Source of the DNA: Collinsella aerofaciens
Lineage (GTDB): Bacteria > Actinomycetota > Coriobacteriia > Coriobacteriales > Coriobacteriaceae
NCBI RefSeq assembly: GCF_015670745.1
Contig: NZ_JADPCH010000019.1
Location: forward strand, 1-46,010
Length of the DNA: 46,010 nt
Direction of reading: 5' to 3'
Every line of letters begins with the position of its first letter. Positions within the stretch are counted from its first letter, which is position 1. Under the pieces are notes generated by a model. The model had not been told where the DNA came from. It saw only the letters and a list, made by a program, of their open reading frames with translations, and made no database searches. Below are positions 28,175 to 38,584 of the stretch, one piece after another. The position numbers and the translations under genes were made by a program.

Positions 28175-29140
28175 TTATTTTTTCTTGTCCTGCTCCAGCA
28201 GTTCGGACGGTGTGCGATCGGGCTTGCCGCCGCGGAAAATCTCGCGGCCATGCAGACGATGTTCCAGGTCACGTTCGTCCTTTTCCTCGTCAATCTTGGT
28301 CTGGCTCACCACCGGGTCCTCAATCAACGACGACACCGAGTTCACCTGCTTCTGAATGCGCTCGGCGATGGTGTCATCCATACTCACGATGCGCATCTTC
28401 CAGTCGATACTCGTGGCGTTGGATGAGCTCTTGGTCCACACGAACGTCAAAATGGCGCTCTGGTGGCCGCGCGCGGGGAACATGCCAAAGAAGGAATCGT
28501 GCTGAATGTTGCTATCCTCGTCGATATAGGCGTGAACGTTATACACCACGCGGTCGATCTTATCGTTGAGCAACGCGTTGGTCGCAAGCGCCGCGGCCTG
28601 AATCTGCCCGTTGGACAGCAGCTCGAGCTCGTTGGCAGACGATGTGTCCAACACCGTCACCTCGACCGTGCCCGTGCGTTCATCGGCTTCATCGACGGTA
28701 AAGTCGAGCGGGAACTGCGTAAAGCCGTTGCCCCATTCAAGTCCACCCTTGAGCGCGGTCGAAACGGTATCGACCGAAACGCTCTCGGACAGGTTGGCGG
28801 TATTCAGACGGCGCATCACGCCGTAGCCGATCTGCATGCCCACGATCAGCACCAAAATACCGATGACCACGGCCATCGCGGTCTTCGTAATGGTATGGCT
28901 CACCTGCGAGCCCGAAGGATCGTCCTCGGACAGCGGGTCGATATGTTTTGCCTGGCTCGCGCGGTCCTCGCTGCGCAGCTGCGCTAGCGCCGCTTTGTCA
29001 CCGCGCTTGGCCGCGACCTCCTTCTCACGCATGCGCTCAGTTCGCTTTTTGGCAAGCGTCGGATCCAAGACGCCGGATGCATCGATTTCGGAGAATAACT
29101 CCGTCACTTCTTCCGGAGTCAAAGGGTTCTTGTCAGCCAT
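28175..29140 (-). CDS. single-pass membrane protein of unknown function
   Basis: A 321-residue protein I do not recognise. A charged cytoplasmic part (1-86, starting TPEEVTELFSEIDASGVLDP and rich in Lys, Arg and Glu) is followed by one membrane helix (about 87-108). An extracytoplasmic domain (about 110-280) and a very charged tail (DEEKDERDLEHRLHGRE) follow. The start at 29140 has AGGAAGTTT upstream. It is 19 bases behind the ABC exporter on the same strand, so it is likely co-transcribed and may be functionally linked, but nothing in the sequence shows how. A terminator follows at 28133-28168. Confidence 0.65.
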   Translation of the reverse strand: MADKNPLTPEEVTELFSEIDASGVLDPTLAKKRTERMREKEVAAKRGDKAALAQLRSEDRASQAKHIDPLSEDDPSGSQVSHTITKTAMAVVIGILVLIVGMQIGYGVMRRLNTANLSESVSVDTVSTALKGGLEWGNGFTQFPLDFTVDEADERTGTVEVTVLDTSSANELELLSNGQIQAAALATNALLNDKIDRVVYNVHAYIDEDSNIQHDSFFGMFPARGHQSAILTFVWTKSSSNATSIDWKMRIVSMDDTIAERIQKQVNSVSSLIEDPVVSQTKIDEEKDERDLEHRLHGREIFRGGKPDRTPSELLEQDKKK

Positions 29141-29159
29141 AAACTTCCTGTCATATCAA

Positions 29160-30932
29160 TCAGTCGAGCTCGTGCGCACGCGCACCTTCGAACTGCATTC
29201 GATAGTAACGGGCATAGGTGCCGCCACGGGCGAGAAGCTCCTCGTGCGTGCCACGCTCCACAACGCGACCATGCTCAACGGTCGCAATCTCATCGGCATG
29301 CTTAATGGTAGAAAGGCGGTGGGCGATGATAATCGTGGTGCGGCCGCGTGCCAGCTCTTCGAGCGACGCCTGCACCGCCTCCTCGCTCTCGTTATCCAAA
29401 GCACTCGTCGCCTCGTCCAAAATCAGGATCTTGGGGTTCTTGAGAAACACGCGCGCGATGGCAACGCGCTGCTTCTGTCCGCCCGAAAGACGGCTGCCGC
29501 GCTCGCCCACGACCGTGTCATAGCCCTGTGGAAGCGACTCGATAAAGGCATCGATGTTGGCGCGACGGGCCGCCTCGGCGATCTCTTCCGCCGTAGCGCC
29601 CGGCTTGCCGTAGGCGATGTTCTCGCCAATCGTACCGTCAAACAGATAGACATCCTGCTGCACCAGGCCGATGGCGCGACGCAGGCTCTGCTGCGTCACA
29701 TCACGCACGTCCTGGCCGTCGATGCTAATGGATCCGGCAGCCACGTCATAAAAGCGCGGCAACAGCGAACAGGTCGTGGACTTGCCACCGCCCGAAGGGC
29801 CAACCAAAGCGATGGTCTGCCCGGGCTTGATGGACAGATCCATATGGTCGATAACGGGACGCTCGTCGGCATCGCCCTCGCCCAGCTCAACGTCCTCGTA
29901 GTTAAAGCACACGTCGTGATACTCCACGGCGCCGGCAGTCACCTGCAGATCCGTGGCGCCCGGCTTGTCCTGGATATCCGGCGCGGTCGAGAGCACCTCG
30001 TCCATACGCTTAAAGCCGGCGATAGCCTTCTGATACGTTTCGGCCGAATTGACGAGCGTCTCAAGCGGCGTGCAGAACAGCGAAATATAGAGTGCAAAGG
30101 TCGCCATATCGACCGCCTGCAGCTGTCCCTGGGCGACCAGCCAGCCGCCCAGCAGCACCACGATCACATAGAGCACACCCGAGAGCAGGCCATACGTCGC
30201 GGTATAGACGCCCATGGCGTGATACATGTTCTCCTTGGACGAAAGATAGCGATTGTTTGAGGCGCGGAACTTGAAGCGTTCGGTCTCCTCATTGGCAAAG
30301 CTCTTGACCACACGCATGCCCGCCAGCGAATCCTGCAGCTGCGCATTGATGCCGCTGATTTTTTTGCGGTTGTCGCTAAAGACCTCGCGCATGCGCATGT
30401 TCTGCCAAAACATGATGACCGCAAACGCCGCCGTCACCACGGCCATGGCGAGCGCCAGCACCGGGGCAATGGTAAAGAGGATCACAAATGAGCCGATGAT
30501 CTCGATGCCGCAGATGATGATCCACTCGGGCACGTGGTGCGCCGCCTCGCAGATATCGAACAGGTCGTTGACCACGCGGCTCATCATGTCGCCCGAGCTG
30601 TTGCGGTCGAAGTATGCAAAGCTAAAGCGCTCATACTGGTCGAACAGGTCCTCGCGCATTTTGGACTCCATACGCGCGCCCATCACGTGACCCCAATAGC
30701 TCACAAAATAGCGGCAGGCGCAGCGGACGGCATACATCAGCACCAAGCCCACCGCGATCATGCCGAGCGCCTGCATAATGGCAGCCTGACCCTGAGTAAA
30801 TAGCCCACCGGTCAAATTGCGCAGAATAATGGGGAACGCCAGGTCAATGGCGGCAAGCACCAGAGCACAAACAGTATCAGCAACAAAAAGCCCCATCTGG
30901 GGCTTGTAATAAGACAAAAACCTCTTCAGCAT
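29160..30932 (-). CDS. ABC transporter, fused permease/ATPase (MsbA-like exporter)
   Basis: A 590-residue half-transporter. The six-helix ABC membrane domain spans about residues 15-300. The nucleotide-binding domain has Walker A GPSGGGKST (378-386), LSGGQKQR (482-489), Walker B ILILDEATSALD (502-513) and the switch His in IIIAHRLSTI. It should work as a homodimer, exporting lipids, peptides or drugs; the substrate is unknown. The start MLKRFLSYY at 30932 agrees with typical relatives and has AAGGTGATT upstream. An in-frame ATG at 31031 with a stronger GAGGAGGG site would add 33 basic residues and cannot be excluded. Two inverted repeats lie in this leader. Confidence 0.93.
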   Translation of the reverse strand: MLKRFLSYYKPQMGLFVADTVCALVLAAIDLAFPIILRNLTGGLFTQGQAAIMQALGMIAVGLVLMYAVRCACRYFVSYWGHVMGARMESKMREDLFDQYERFSFAYFDRNSSGDMMSRVVNDLFDICEAAHHVPEWIIICGIEIIGSFVILFTIAPVLALAMAVVTAAFAVIMFWQNMRMREVFSDNRKKISGINAQLQDSLAGMRVVKSFANEETERFKFRASNNRYLSSKENMYHAMGVYTATYGLLSGVLYVIVVLLGGWLVAQGQLQAVDMATFALYISLFCTPLETLVNSAETYQKAIAGFKRMDEVLSTAPDIQDKPGATDLQVTAGAVEYHDVCFNYEDVELGEGDADERPVIDHMDLSIKPGQTIALVGPSGGGKSTTCSLLPRFYDVAAGSISIDGQDVRDVTQQSLRRAIGLVQQDVYLFDGTIGENIAYGKPGATAEEIAEAARRANIDAFIESLPQGYDTVVGERGSRLSGGQKQRVAIARVFLKNPKILILDEATSALDNESEEAVQASLEELARGRTTIIIAHRLSTIKHADEIATVEHGRVVERGTHEELLARGGTYARYYRMQFEGARAHELD

Positions 30933-30941
30933 AATCACCTT

Positions 30942-30963
30942 ACGCGGTTTTACCAAACCGCGT
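30942..30963. promoter_or_regulatory. perfect 9-bp hairpin at the exporter ribosome site
   Basis: ACGCGGTTT-tacc-AAACCGCGT is a perfect inverted repeat that ends at the AAGGTG ribosome site of the start at 30932. It could be an operator or a translational control hairpin. Confidence 0.45.
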
Positions 30964-30979
30964 TTCGTCTCGACGCTGC

Positions 30980-31077
30980 AAGTGCTCCATTTGGACAATC
31001 TGGCCTTCAATCGTCGGTCGCGTATATCCATACGCTTCCCTCCTCTTTTAGGCCACCTTGTCTCAAATGGAGCACTT
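30980..31077. repeat. inverted repeat around the upstream start of the exporter
   Basis: AAGTGCTCCATTTGGACAA (30980-30998) recurs in inverted form within 31051-31077, with 14 identical bases at the outer end and GACAA/GGCC matches further in. The 45-base spacer (31006-31050) contains the strong GAGGAGGG ribosome site and the ATG at 31031. Folding would place that start in the loop. Confidence 0.5.
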
Positions 31078-31116
31078 TCGCTGACTTACACAAACCTGCG
31101 GGATCATCCCCGCTCG

Positions 31117-31812
31117 TTAAAGCTCGGCCCCGCCTAGTCGGTGCGCGATGCTGTCGCAGGCAAGCGCGCCTACGACGGTCTTGGCGTCTTCGATCTTGCC
31201 GTCGAGCACGGCGTCGATCAGCTCGTGCAGCGGCACCAGGTCCACGTTGACAAACTCGTCATCATCGGGGTTGGGCGCATCAAACTCGAGCTTGGTAGCC
31301 AAGTAGATGTGGATGATCTCATCGCAAAAACCGCAGGACGTGACAATCGACGTCAAAAAGCGAATACGACCAGCCTTAAAGCCCGTCTCCTCATGCAGTT
31401 CGCGCTTGGCGCAATCGAGCGGGTCCTCGCCCGGGTCGAGCTTGCCGGCAGGAATCTCGACCGTCACGCGGTCGATGGCGGTGCGGTACTGACGCACCAG
31501 TACGATCTTGCCGCTCTCGGTCAGTGCCACAACGGCCGCCGCACCCGGATGGCGAACGATATCGCGGGCGCTGCGGTGACCGTTGGGCAGCTCAACCTCA
31601 AGACGGTGGACGTCGAGAATCTTGCCCTTCCAGGCGCACTCCTCCGAAAGAATCTTCTCGTGCAGCTCGGCATCGTGCGGGTCGTCGTCGCCCAGCACCA
31701 GTGCCGGCTCGTCAGCGACCTCGCCACCAGGCTCGCCCTCGGCGTGCCCATACATGCGGCTGTCCTCTTCGACGATCTGCGCGTCCACGAGCTCTTCGTT
31801 CTTCTCGTCCAT
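31117..31812 (-). CDS. NUDIX hydrolase (ADP-ribose pyrophosphatase-like)
   Basis: A 231-residue enzyme cleaving nucleoside diphosphates linked to another group, most similar in layout to ADP-ribose pyrophosphatases. The Nudix box is complete at about residues 123-144: GKLDPGEDPLD followed by CAKRELHEETG. It is preceded by VVALTESGKIVLVRQYR. The first 55 residues are acidic and not part of the domain. The start at 31812 (MDEKNEELV) has AGAGGA at good spacing, while the ATG nine bases upstream is too close to it. It lies 21 bases after purD on the same strand. Confidence 0.9.
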   Translation of the reverse strand: MDEKNEELVDAQIVEEDSRMYGHAEGEPGGEVADEPALVLGDDDPHDAELHEKILSEECAWKGKILDVHRLEVELPNGHRSARDIVRHPGAAAVVALTESGKIVLVRQYRTAIDRVTVEIPAGKLDPGEDPLDCAKRELHEETGFKAGRIRFLTSIVTSCGFCDEIIHIYLATKLEFDAPNPDDDEFVNVDLVPLHELIDAVLDGKIEDAKTVVGALACDSIAHRLGGAEL

Positions 31813-31833
31813 CCGTCTCATTCCTCTCGGATT

Positions 31834-33138
31834 TTAGGCATCCCAGGCGTCGCGGCCGCGCAGCGCGCGCAGGCCGATGTCGTGACGCAGGGTCTTGCCC
31901 TCAAAATCAATCTTCTCGCAGGCCTCGTAGGCAAGGTTGCGAGCGTTCTCGAACGTGTCGCCCAGAGCGGTCACGGCAAGCACGCGGCCACCATTGGTCA
32001 CGAGCTGGCCGTCCACCACGGCGGTGCCCGCGTGGTACACGGTCACGTTCTCCATGGCCTCGGCATCGGCGATACCGGTGATGACCTTGCCCTTCTCGTA
32101 GCTGCCGGGATAGCCCGCGCTCGTCAGGACAACGGCCACGGCCCACTCGTCACGCCAGTCGAGCTCAATCTGATCGAGCTCGCAGTTGGCACAAGCCAGC
32201 ATGACCTCGACCAGGTCGTTCTTAAGGCGCGGCAGCACGACCTGCGTCTCGGGGTCGCCAAAGCGGGCATTGAACTCCAGCACCTTGGGGCCGGCAGGCG
32301 TGAGCATAAAGCCGCCGTACAGGCAGCCGCGGTAGTCGATACCCTCGACAGCGAGCTCGGCCACGGTCTGCTCCATGACCTTCACCATCGTGGCGTGCTC
32401 CTCGTCAGTCACGATGGGCACCGGGCTGTAGACGCCCATGCCACCGGTGTTGGGGCCCTTGTCGCCCTCGAGCGCGCGCTTGTGGTCCTGCGAGGTGGCC
32501 ATGGGGCGAACGGTCTTGCCGTCGGTAAAGGCCAGCAGCGAGCACTCGGGGCCAACGAGCATCTCCTCGATAACCACGGTGTTGCCGGCATCGCCAAAGG
32601 TGCCGCCAAAACACTCGCGCACGGCCTCCTCGGCCTGCGCAAGCTCGGTTGCCACGATAACGCCCTTGCCCGCGGCAAGGCCGTCGGCCTTGACGACCAG
32701 CGGGGCGCCCTGCTCGCGCACGTAGGCAAGAGCCGAAGCCTCGTCGGTAAACGAGCCGTAGGCCGCCGTAGGGATACCGGCGCGCTCCATGAGCTGCTTG
32801 GAGAACAGCTTGGAGCCCTCCATCTGGGCGCCCTCGGCACCCGGGCCAAAGCAGGGAATACCCGCCGCGCGCACGGCGTCGGCCACGCCCGCCACGAGCG
32901 GAGCCTCGGGGCCAATTACCACGAGTCCGCATCCGTGGCTCTGCGCAAACGCCGCCACGGCCGCAGGATCGCAGTCGTCGAGAACAACGTTCTCGCCGCA
33001 GCTCGCGGTGCCGCCGTTACCCGGCGCAATGTAGAGCTTGCCGGCGCGCGGTGATGCTGCGAGCTTAGCTGCCAAAGCATGCTCACGGCCGCCGCTGCCC
33101 AACAACAGGATGTCGATGGTTTGAGTGTCCGCCTTCAA
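31834..33138 (-). CDS. purD: phosphoribosylamine-glycine ligase
   Basis: A 434-residue GAR synthetase joining glycine to phosphoribosylamine (second step of purine synthesis). The start is TTG at 33138, because GAGGAGG lies five bases ahead and the family N-terminus ([19 protein letters not shown]) begins just after; the frame continues to 33306 but only through the purA terminator and the purA end. The ATP-grasp part shows [16 protein letters not shown], and the C-terminal part has [20 protein letters not shown]. It follows purA after a hairpin, and precedes the NUDIX gene by 21 bases. Confidence 0.96.
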   Translation of the reverse strand: MKADTQTIDILLLGSGGREHALAAKLAASPRAGKLYIAPGNGGTASCGENVVLDDCDPAAVAAFAQSHGCGLVVIGPEAPLVAGVADAVRAAGIPCFGPGAEGAQMEGSKLFSKQLMERAGIPTAAYGSFTDEASALAYVREQGAPLVVKADGLAAGKGVIVATELAQAEEAVRECFGGTFGDAGNTVVIEEMLVGPECSLLAFTDGKTVRPMATSQDHKRALEGDKGPNTGGMGVYSPVPIVTDEEHATMVKVMEQTVAELAVEGIDYRGCLYGGFMLTPAGPKVLEFNARFGDPETQVVLPRLKNDLVEVMLACANCELDQIELDWRDEWAVAVVLTSAGYPGSYEKGKVITGIADAEAMENVTVYHAGTAVVDGQLVTNGGRVLAVTALGDTFENARNLAYEACEKIDFEGKTLRHDIGLRALRGRDAWDA

Positions 33139-33192
33139 GGGTGCCTCCTCTATGGATGAACGGCTCGCTCCGCGCGAGCCCTTTGCAAGCAA

Positions 33193-33234
33193 ATATACCC
33201 CTCGGCCGCCCGTCCGGGCTGCAAAGGGGTATAT
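33193..33234 (-). terminator. terminator after purA
   Basis: ATATACCCCT (33193-33202) pairs with AGGGGTATAT (33225-33234), and the GC-rich interior can also fold. A short T run follows on the minus strand. Some read-through into purD is possible, since no promoter is obvious in the remaining 55 bases. Confidence 0.65.
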
Positions 33235-33256
33235 CGCAATAACCAAATAGTCCCGA

Positions 33257-34552
<1,296 letters not shown>

Positions 34553-34636
34553 TTACATTCATGGACTGTCTACGCGCCACGCCGGCACGCAGAAGCACAA
34601 AACATTCCCAGTATACCCGTGCAACGGGCGCCTGTC

Positions 34637-36028
34637 CTACTCCTCGGCATGTGCCCCATCAAGCTCATAGAACTTGGTGGATGCCGGCAGGAACATCAGG
34701 TCGACGTCGCCGATCGGGCCCGAACGGTTCTTGGCCACGACGATACGCGTAACGCCCTCGTCGGGTCGATCGTCGCGCGAGGCTTCGGCCTCGTCGGCGG
34801 AGCGGTCCAAGAACATAACGATATCGGCGTCCTGCTCGATGGAGCCCGATTCACGAAGGTCGGAAAGCTGCGGGCGCTTGCCGGTACGGGATTCGACCTG
34901 ACGCGAAAGCTGCGACAGCGCGATGAGCGGGATCTTGAGCTCCTTGGCCATGATCTTCAGACCACGCGACATCTCCGAAACCTCGACGGTACGGCTCTCG
35001 GAGCGGCGTCCCGGCGGAGGACTCACCAGCTGCAGGTAGTCCAGGATGATGATTGCCTTCTCCTTGTTATGGAGCATGCGGCGGCTCTTGGCGCGAATCT
35101 CGGTCACTGTGGTGCCGGGCGTATCGTCAATCAGAATATCGAGCTTGGACAAGGTCTGCGTGGCCTCGTTGATATTGGCCCACTGCTCGGGGCTAATGCG
35201 GCCCATGCGGAAGTCACTGATCGAGATCATGGCGTAGGCGCAAATCAGACGCTGGGCAATTTCCTTGCCCGACATCTCCAGCGAGAAGAAGCCGACGGTA
35301 TAACCAGCAGCGGCAGCGTTGAGCGCCAGATTCAGGGCGAACGATGTCTTACCTACAGCAGGACGGGCACCGATAATGATGAGCTGGCCCTCGCGGAAGC
35401 CCATGAGCATACGGTCGAGTGACGGAAAGCCGGTGGGCACGCCCGCAGCCTGGCCACCGGCCTGGCACACTTCCTCGGCCTCGTTATAGGCCTCGACCAT
35501 AAACTCGGTCAACGTCTTGTAGCTCGACTTGACCTCGCGTGCCGTAACCTTGAGCAGCTTGCTCTCGGCTAGCTCCACGACCTCTTTGGTGTCGGTGGGG
35601 GCGTTATATGCCAGCGCGTTGATCTCGTTGGTGGCGCCGATCAGCTCACGCAGCATCGAATCGCGGCGAACGATGGCGGCATGGTGCTGCCAGTTGACGA
35701 GCGACAGGGTCTGACCCATCAGCTCCAAAATGTACGCCTCGCCGCCCACGGTATCGAGCTTGTTGATGCTTCGCAGGTAATCGATTAGCGAGATGGAGTC
35801 GATGGGGATGCGGCTGTTGTACATATCGACCATCGCGGTATAGATGGTCTTATGAATGGGCCGGTAGAAGTCATCGGGCTGCAGCTCGACCTGGGCTTCT
35901 TCGACCACCTCGGGCGATAGCAGCATAGCGGCCAGTACATTGGCCTCTGCATCTTGGTTTTGGGGAAGACCCAACTTTGAGCCGCGGTCCTCAACCGTCA
36001 GCCCGGTCTCCCTATCGTCATATGCCAT
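34637..36028 (-). CDS. dnaB: replicative DNA helicase
   Basis: A 463-residue hexameric helicase. The N-terminal DnaB domain (about 15-125) has PQNQDAEANVLAAML. The RecA-like C-terminal domain begins near GVPTGFPSLDRMLMGF and has Walker A GARPAVGKT (220-228), and later IIILDYLQLV (Walker B) and ALSQLSRQVESR. The start MAYDDRET at 36028 has GAGG upstream; ATGs at 36040 and 36034 are less well placed. It follows the rpsF-ssb-rpsR-rplI group, a common order in actinobacteria, but a terminator at 36191-36220 and a 224-base gap suggest its own promoter. Confidence 0.97.
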   Translation of the reverse strand: MAYDDRETGLTVEDRGSKLGLPQNQDAEANVLAAMLLSPEVVEEAQVELQPDDFYRPIHKTIYTAMVDMYNSRIPIDSISLIDYLRSINKLDTVGGEAYILELMGQTLSLVNWQHHAAIVRRDSMLRELIGATNEINALAYNAPTDTKEVVELAESKLLKVTAREVKSSYKTLTEFMVEAYNEAEEVCQAGGQAAGVPTGFPSLDRMLMGFREGQLIIIGARPAVGKTSFALNLALNAAAAGYTVGFFSLEMSGKEIAQRLICAYAMISISDFRMGRISPEQWANINEATQTLSKLDILIDDTPGTTVTEIRAKSRRMLHNKEKAIIILDYLQLVSPPPGRRSESRTVEVSEMSRGLKIMAKELKIPLIALSQLSRQVESRTGKRPQLSDLRESGSIEQDADIVMFLDRSADEAEASRDDRPDEGVTRIVVAKNRSGPIGDVDLMFLPASTKFYELDGAHAEE

Positions 36029-36190
36029 GAGCATCCTCATTCATATCGCTTGCGAGCATCCATAGTATCAGCCACGGTCCCAAAACGCGCCGTGTGCGGC
36101 CAATCATCACCGAACCAAACGGATGAACGGTCCTGTATATAGGACTTCGACGCAACGTTCACCATGACACTCACTCAGCGCAAAAAACAA

Positions 36191-36220
36191 AAGGGCGCCC
36201 TGGTTTCCCAGAGCGCCCTT
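36191..36220 (-). terminator. terminator after rplI
   Basis: AAGGGCGCcCTGG and CCAGaGCGCCCTT form a strong stem. The minus strand continues TTGTTTTTTGCG. It separates rplI from dnaB. Confidence 0.85.
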
Positions 36221-36252
36221 CTTAGAACAAGATTGTTGCGTTGCAGCAAATG

Positions 36253-36792
36253 CTACTCGGCAGCAGCCTCAGTCTCGACCTCGGCGGTCTCGGCCTCGGC
36301 GACCTCAGCGGCCTCCTCGACCTCAGCCTCGGCAGCGAGCTCCTCGGCGGTAACGCCGACGAGAACGACAACCTCGGCCTTGATCTCGCGGTACAGCGAG
36401 ATGGCAACGGTGTGGGCACCGGCAACCTTGATGGGCTTACCGAGCTCGACGCGCTTGCGGTCGATGTCCATACCGAGCTGAGCCTTGATGGCGTCAGCGA
36501 TCATAGCGGCGGTAACGGAGCCAAAGAGGATGCCCTCGTCGCCGACCTTGACGTCAACGGTGACCGTCTTGCCCTCGAAGGCAGCCTTGGTCTCGTTGGC
36601 GGTAGCCAGACGGACGGCCTCGCGCTTGGCGATGTTGTTGCGACGCTCGTCAAGCTGCTTGAGGTTGCCCTTGGTGGCGGCAACAGCGAGCTTCTTGGGG
36701 AACAGGAAGTTCTCAGCGTAACCCTGAGCGACCTCTACGACGTCACCCTCGCCGCCCTTGCCCTTGATCTCATCGAGAAGAATAACCTTCAT
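36253..36792 (-). CDS. rplI: 50S ribosomal protein L9
   Basis: A 179-residue L9 that binds 23S rRNA near the base of the L1 stalk. The signature MKVILLDEIKGKGGEGDVVEVA starts the protein (quoted in part: KGKGGEGDVVEV), followed by GYAENFLFPKKLAV. The C-terminal domain ends near residue 148 and is followed by about 30 acidic and alanine-rich residues (EEAAEVAEAETAEVE), longer than most L9 proteins. It is the last gene of rpsF-ssb-rpsR-rplI, 15 bases after rpsR. Confidence 0.97.
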   Translation of the reverse strand: MKVILLDEIKGKGGEGDVVEVAQGYAENFLFPKKLAVAATKGNLKQLDERRNNIAKREAVRLATANETKAAFEGKTVTVDVKVGDEGILFGSVTAAMIADAIKAQLGMDIDRKRVELGKPIKVAGAHTVAISLYREIKAEVVVLVGVTAEELAAEAEVEEAAEVAEAETAEVETEAAAE

Positions 36793-36807
36793 GATGCGTC
36801 TCCCTTC

Positions 36808-37074
36808 TTAGCCGCGGTCGCGGTTGCCACGAGAGGAAACCACGGGGACGGTGTACGGCAGGAGAGCCATCTCGCGGGCGCGCTTGATGGCGTTGGCGAT
36901 GTCATGCTGATGCTGCGTGCAAGCGCCAGTGACGCGACGGGGCTTGATCTTGCCACGGTCGGTCATGTACTTACGGAGAAGCTGAGTGTCCTTATAGTCG
37001 ATGAACTCAGTGTTCTCCTTGCAGAACTGGCAGTACTTACGACGCGGCTGACGTGCAGAAAAATCATTAGCCAT
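36808..37074 (-). CDS. rpsR: 30S ribosomal protein S18
   Basis: An 88-residue S18, partner of S6 on the small subunit. It has [38 protein letters not shown] and [18 protein letters not shown]. The Cys-x2-Cys pair plus the later Cys and His suggest the zinc-binding form. The start [10 protein letters not shown] at 37074 has AAAGG upstream; the extended frame to 37125 has no relation to S18. It lies between ssb and rplI. Confidence 0.97.
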   Translation of the reverse strand: MANDFSARQPRRKYCQFCKENTEFIDYKDTQLLRKYMTDRGKIKPRRVTGACTQHQHDIANAIKRAREMALLPYTVPVVSSRGNRDRG

Positions 37075-37146
37075 GTCAAAATACCTTTCATTTGGCAACT
37101 TCGGCGAACCGAAGCCGCCTCTCACTCAAAAATAGGTGAACAACCC

Positions 37147-37599
37147 TTAGAACGGGATGTCCTCATCGTAGACGTCGACCGCGGGCGGCGTAGCCACCGG
37201 CGCGGCAGGACGTGCTGCGGGCGCGGGAGCTGCGGGGGCGTAACCGCCCTGATCGTAGCCACTCTGGCCACCACGGGAGCTCATAAACTCGATCTCATCG
37301 ACGATGACCTCAAGCTTGCTCCGGCGCTGGCCGTCGCGCTCCCAAGAGCTGTAGCGCAGCTTGCCCTCGATCGCGACCTTGTTTCCCTTTGCCAGGAAAC
37401 GGCTCACGGCCTCGGCGCGCGTGCCGAACATAGTGCAGTCGACAAAGTTGGGATAGTCCTCCCACTCGCCAGTCTGCGGGTTGCGGCGACGATCGTTCAC
37501 GGCGACGCCAAAAGACAGAACCTGGGTTCCGCCGGCGGTGGCGCGCAGCTCGGGATCACGCGTGAGGTTACCGGTGATGTTCACTCGATTGATGCTCAT
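37147..37599 (-). CDS. ssb: single-stranded DNA-binding protein
   Basis: A 150-residue SSB with an OB fold (about 1-105): INRVNITGNLTRDPELRATA, DYPNFVDCTMFG and KGNKVAIEGKLRYSSWERDG. A Gly/Ala/Pro-rich linker and the acidic tip DEDIPF, which recruits partner proteins, follow. The start MSINRVNIT at 37599 is 48 bases behind rpsF, with AGAGGAAG upstream. Genes for S6 and S18 on either side form the usual bacterial arrangement. Confidence 0.97.
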   Translation of the reverse strand: MSINRVNITGNLTRDPELRATAGGTQVLSFGVAVNDRRRNPQTGEWEDYPNFVDCTMFGTRAEAVSRFLAKGNKVAIEGKLRYSSWERDGQRRSKLEVIVDEIEFMSSRGGQSGYDQGGYAPAAPAPAARPAAPVATPPAVDVYDEDIPF

Positions 37600-37647
37600 A
37601 ACTCACTACTTCCTCTTGGGGCACAAGCCCAGTCCAAAACGACAGTC

Positions 37648-37941
37648 TTACTCCTGGTCGTCGCGACGGACGATCATGTGGCGGACCACAGCGTCGGTGA
37701 TGCGCAGGACGCGATCAAGCTCGGCGATCTGGGTAGGATCTGCGTGGAAGTTGATGAGGGTGTAGTCACCATCGGTGAGGTCGTTGATCTCGTAGGCGAG
37801 CTTGCGCTTGCCCCACTCGTCAACGGAGTCGACCTTGCCAGCGCCCTCAGCGATCGTGGTATCGATACGCTTCATAACAGCGAGACGAGTCTCGGGGTCG
37901 AGCGACGGGTCAACAAAGAACAGCAGTTCATAAGCCTTCAT
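37648..37941 (-). CDS. rpsF: 30S ribosomal protein S6
   Basis: A 97-residue S6, starting MKAYELLFFVDPSLD at 37941 with GAGGAGGTGAC upstream. DEWGKRKLAYEINDLTDGDY and the end VVRHMIVRRDDQE are typical. It is the first gene of the operon rpsF-ssb-rpsR-rplI. A hairpin at 37968-37996 in its leader may take part in autoregulation by the S6:S18 complex. Confidence 0.97.
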   Translation of the reverse strand: MKAYELLFFVDPSLDPETRLAVMKRIDTTIAEGAGKVDSVDEWGKRKLAYEINDLTDGDYTLINFHADPTQIAELDRVLRITDAVVRHMIVRRDDQE

Positions 37942-37967
37942 ATTGTCACCTCCTCTGGGCAAATGTG

Positions 37968-37996
37968 GCTTCAGGTCGTGAAGGTGCGCCTGAAGC
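37968..37996 (-). promoter_or_regulatory. leader hairpin of rpsF
   Basis: On the minus strand GCTTCAGG and CCTGAAGC form a perfect 8-bp stem with a 13-base loop (CGCACCTTCACGA), ending 26 bases before the rpsF start. S6:S18 autoregulatory leaders are known in this place in many bacteria, but I could not match the known motif with confidence. Confidence 0.4.
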
Positions 37997-38400
37997 AGGA
38001 AAAGACTTGGTAATAATATCTTTCAACCTCCTAGGCTGCAAGAATATGCAGCTACAACCTCATGACCTCCACATATGCCCATACTCGCACGACGTTTCAT
38101 GCGCATTCCAACCAAATGCTGACCAAAAGCTTGACGGATCTGTGGACAAGATACGGTGCCGTGAGGACAAGCTGAGCCAAGTCGCAGGTCAACGGGCGCA
38201 TGGTTGTGGTCACAAAACGCATACCAGTGGCCCACAGCACCACCCAAAGATTTTTAAATTCATTGCCAAATCGCTTATAAATACCCCTTTTGAACAATTG
38301 AGTTGATCAACTACGCTGGTCGGAAGCCGTTTTTTGGCATCTCAAACCCCGCTGCAACGCCAAACGCGGCCAAGCGTTTTAAAAAATGCCAACTTTTCTG

Positions 38401-38429
38401 TTTGCACTTTGCGATTCCTCGTGTATACT
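38401..38429 (+). promoter_or_regulatory. sigma-70-type promoter of the tRNA-Ser genes
   Basis: TTTGCA at 38401-38406, a 17-base spacer and TATACT at 38424-38429, close to consensus and 17 bases before the first tRNA. Confidence 0.75.
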
Positions 38430-38445
38430 GACTTTCGCATTTAAC

Positions 38446-38536
38446 GGAGAGTTGTCCGAGTGGCCGAAGGAGCACGATTGGAAATCGTGTAGGCGTCAAA
38501 AGCGTCTCCAGGGTTCAAATCCCTGACTCTCCGCCA
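38446..38536 (+). tRNA. tRNA-Ser (GGA anticodon)
   Basis: The sequence runs from GGAGAGTTGTCCGAGTGGCC to CTCTCCG with the CCA end encoded. The acceptor stem pairs fully, the anticodon stem CACGA/TCGTG holds loop TTGGAAA (anticodon GGA), the long variable arm is typical of serine tRNA, and GGTTCAAATCC forms the T arm. Confidence 0.95.
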
Positions 38537-38584
38537 GTTAATTCCAAAGCAGGCCTTCGAGCCTGCTTTGTTTTTACCCCACGC

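Larger units (their letters stand above)
37942..38445. other. 504-bp gene-free region upstream of rpsF
   Basis: No protein gene is supported. It contains the rpsF leader with a hairpin (37968-37996), a single DnaA-box-like TGTGGACAA at 38139-38147, AT-rich DNA around 38240-38310, and at its right end the promoter of the tRNA-Ser pair (38401-38429). Confidence 0.5.

Noticed and set aside
38139-38147. Single TGTGGACAA (DnaA-box-like) in an AT-richer gap near rpsF-dnaB, as a possible replication origin
   Set aside because: An origin needs a cluster of boxes and usually dnaA or dnaN nearby. Only one box is seen, so it is not called.
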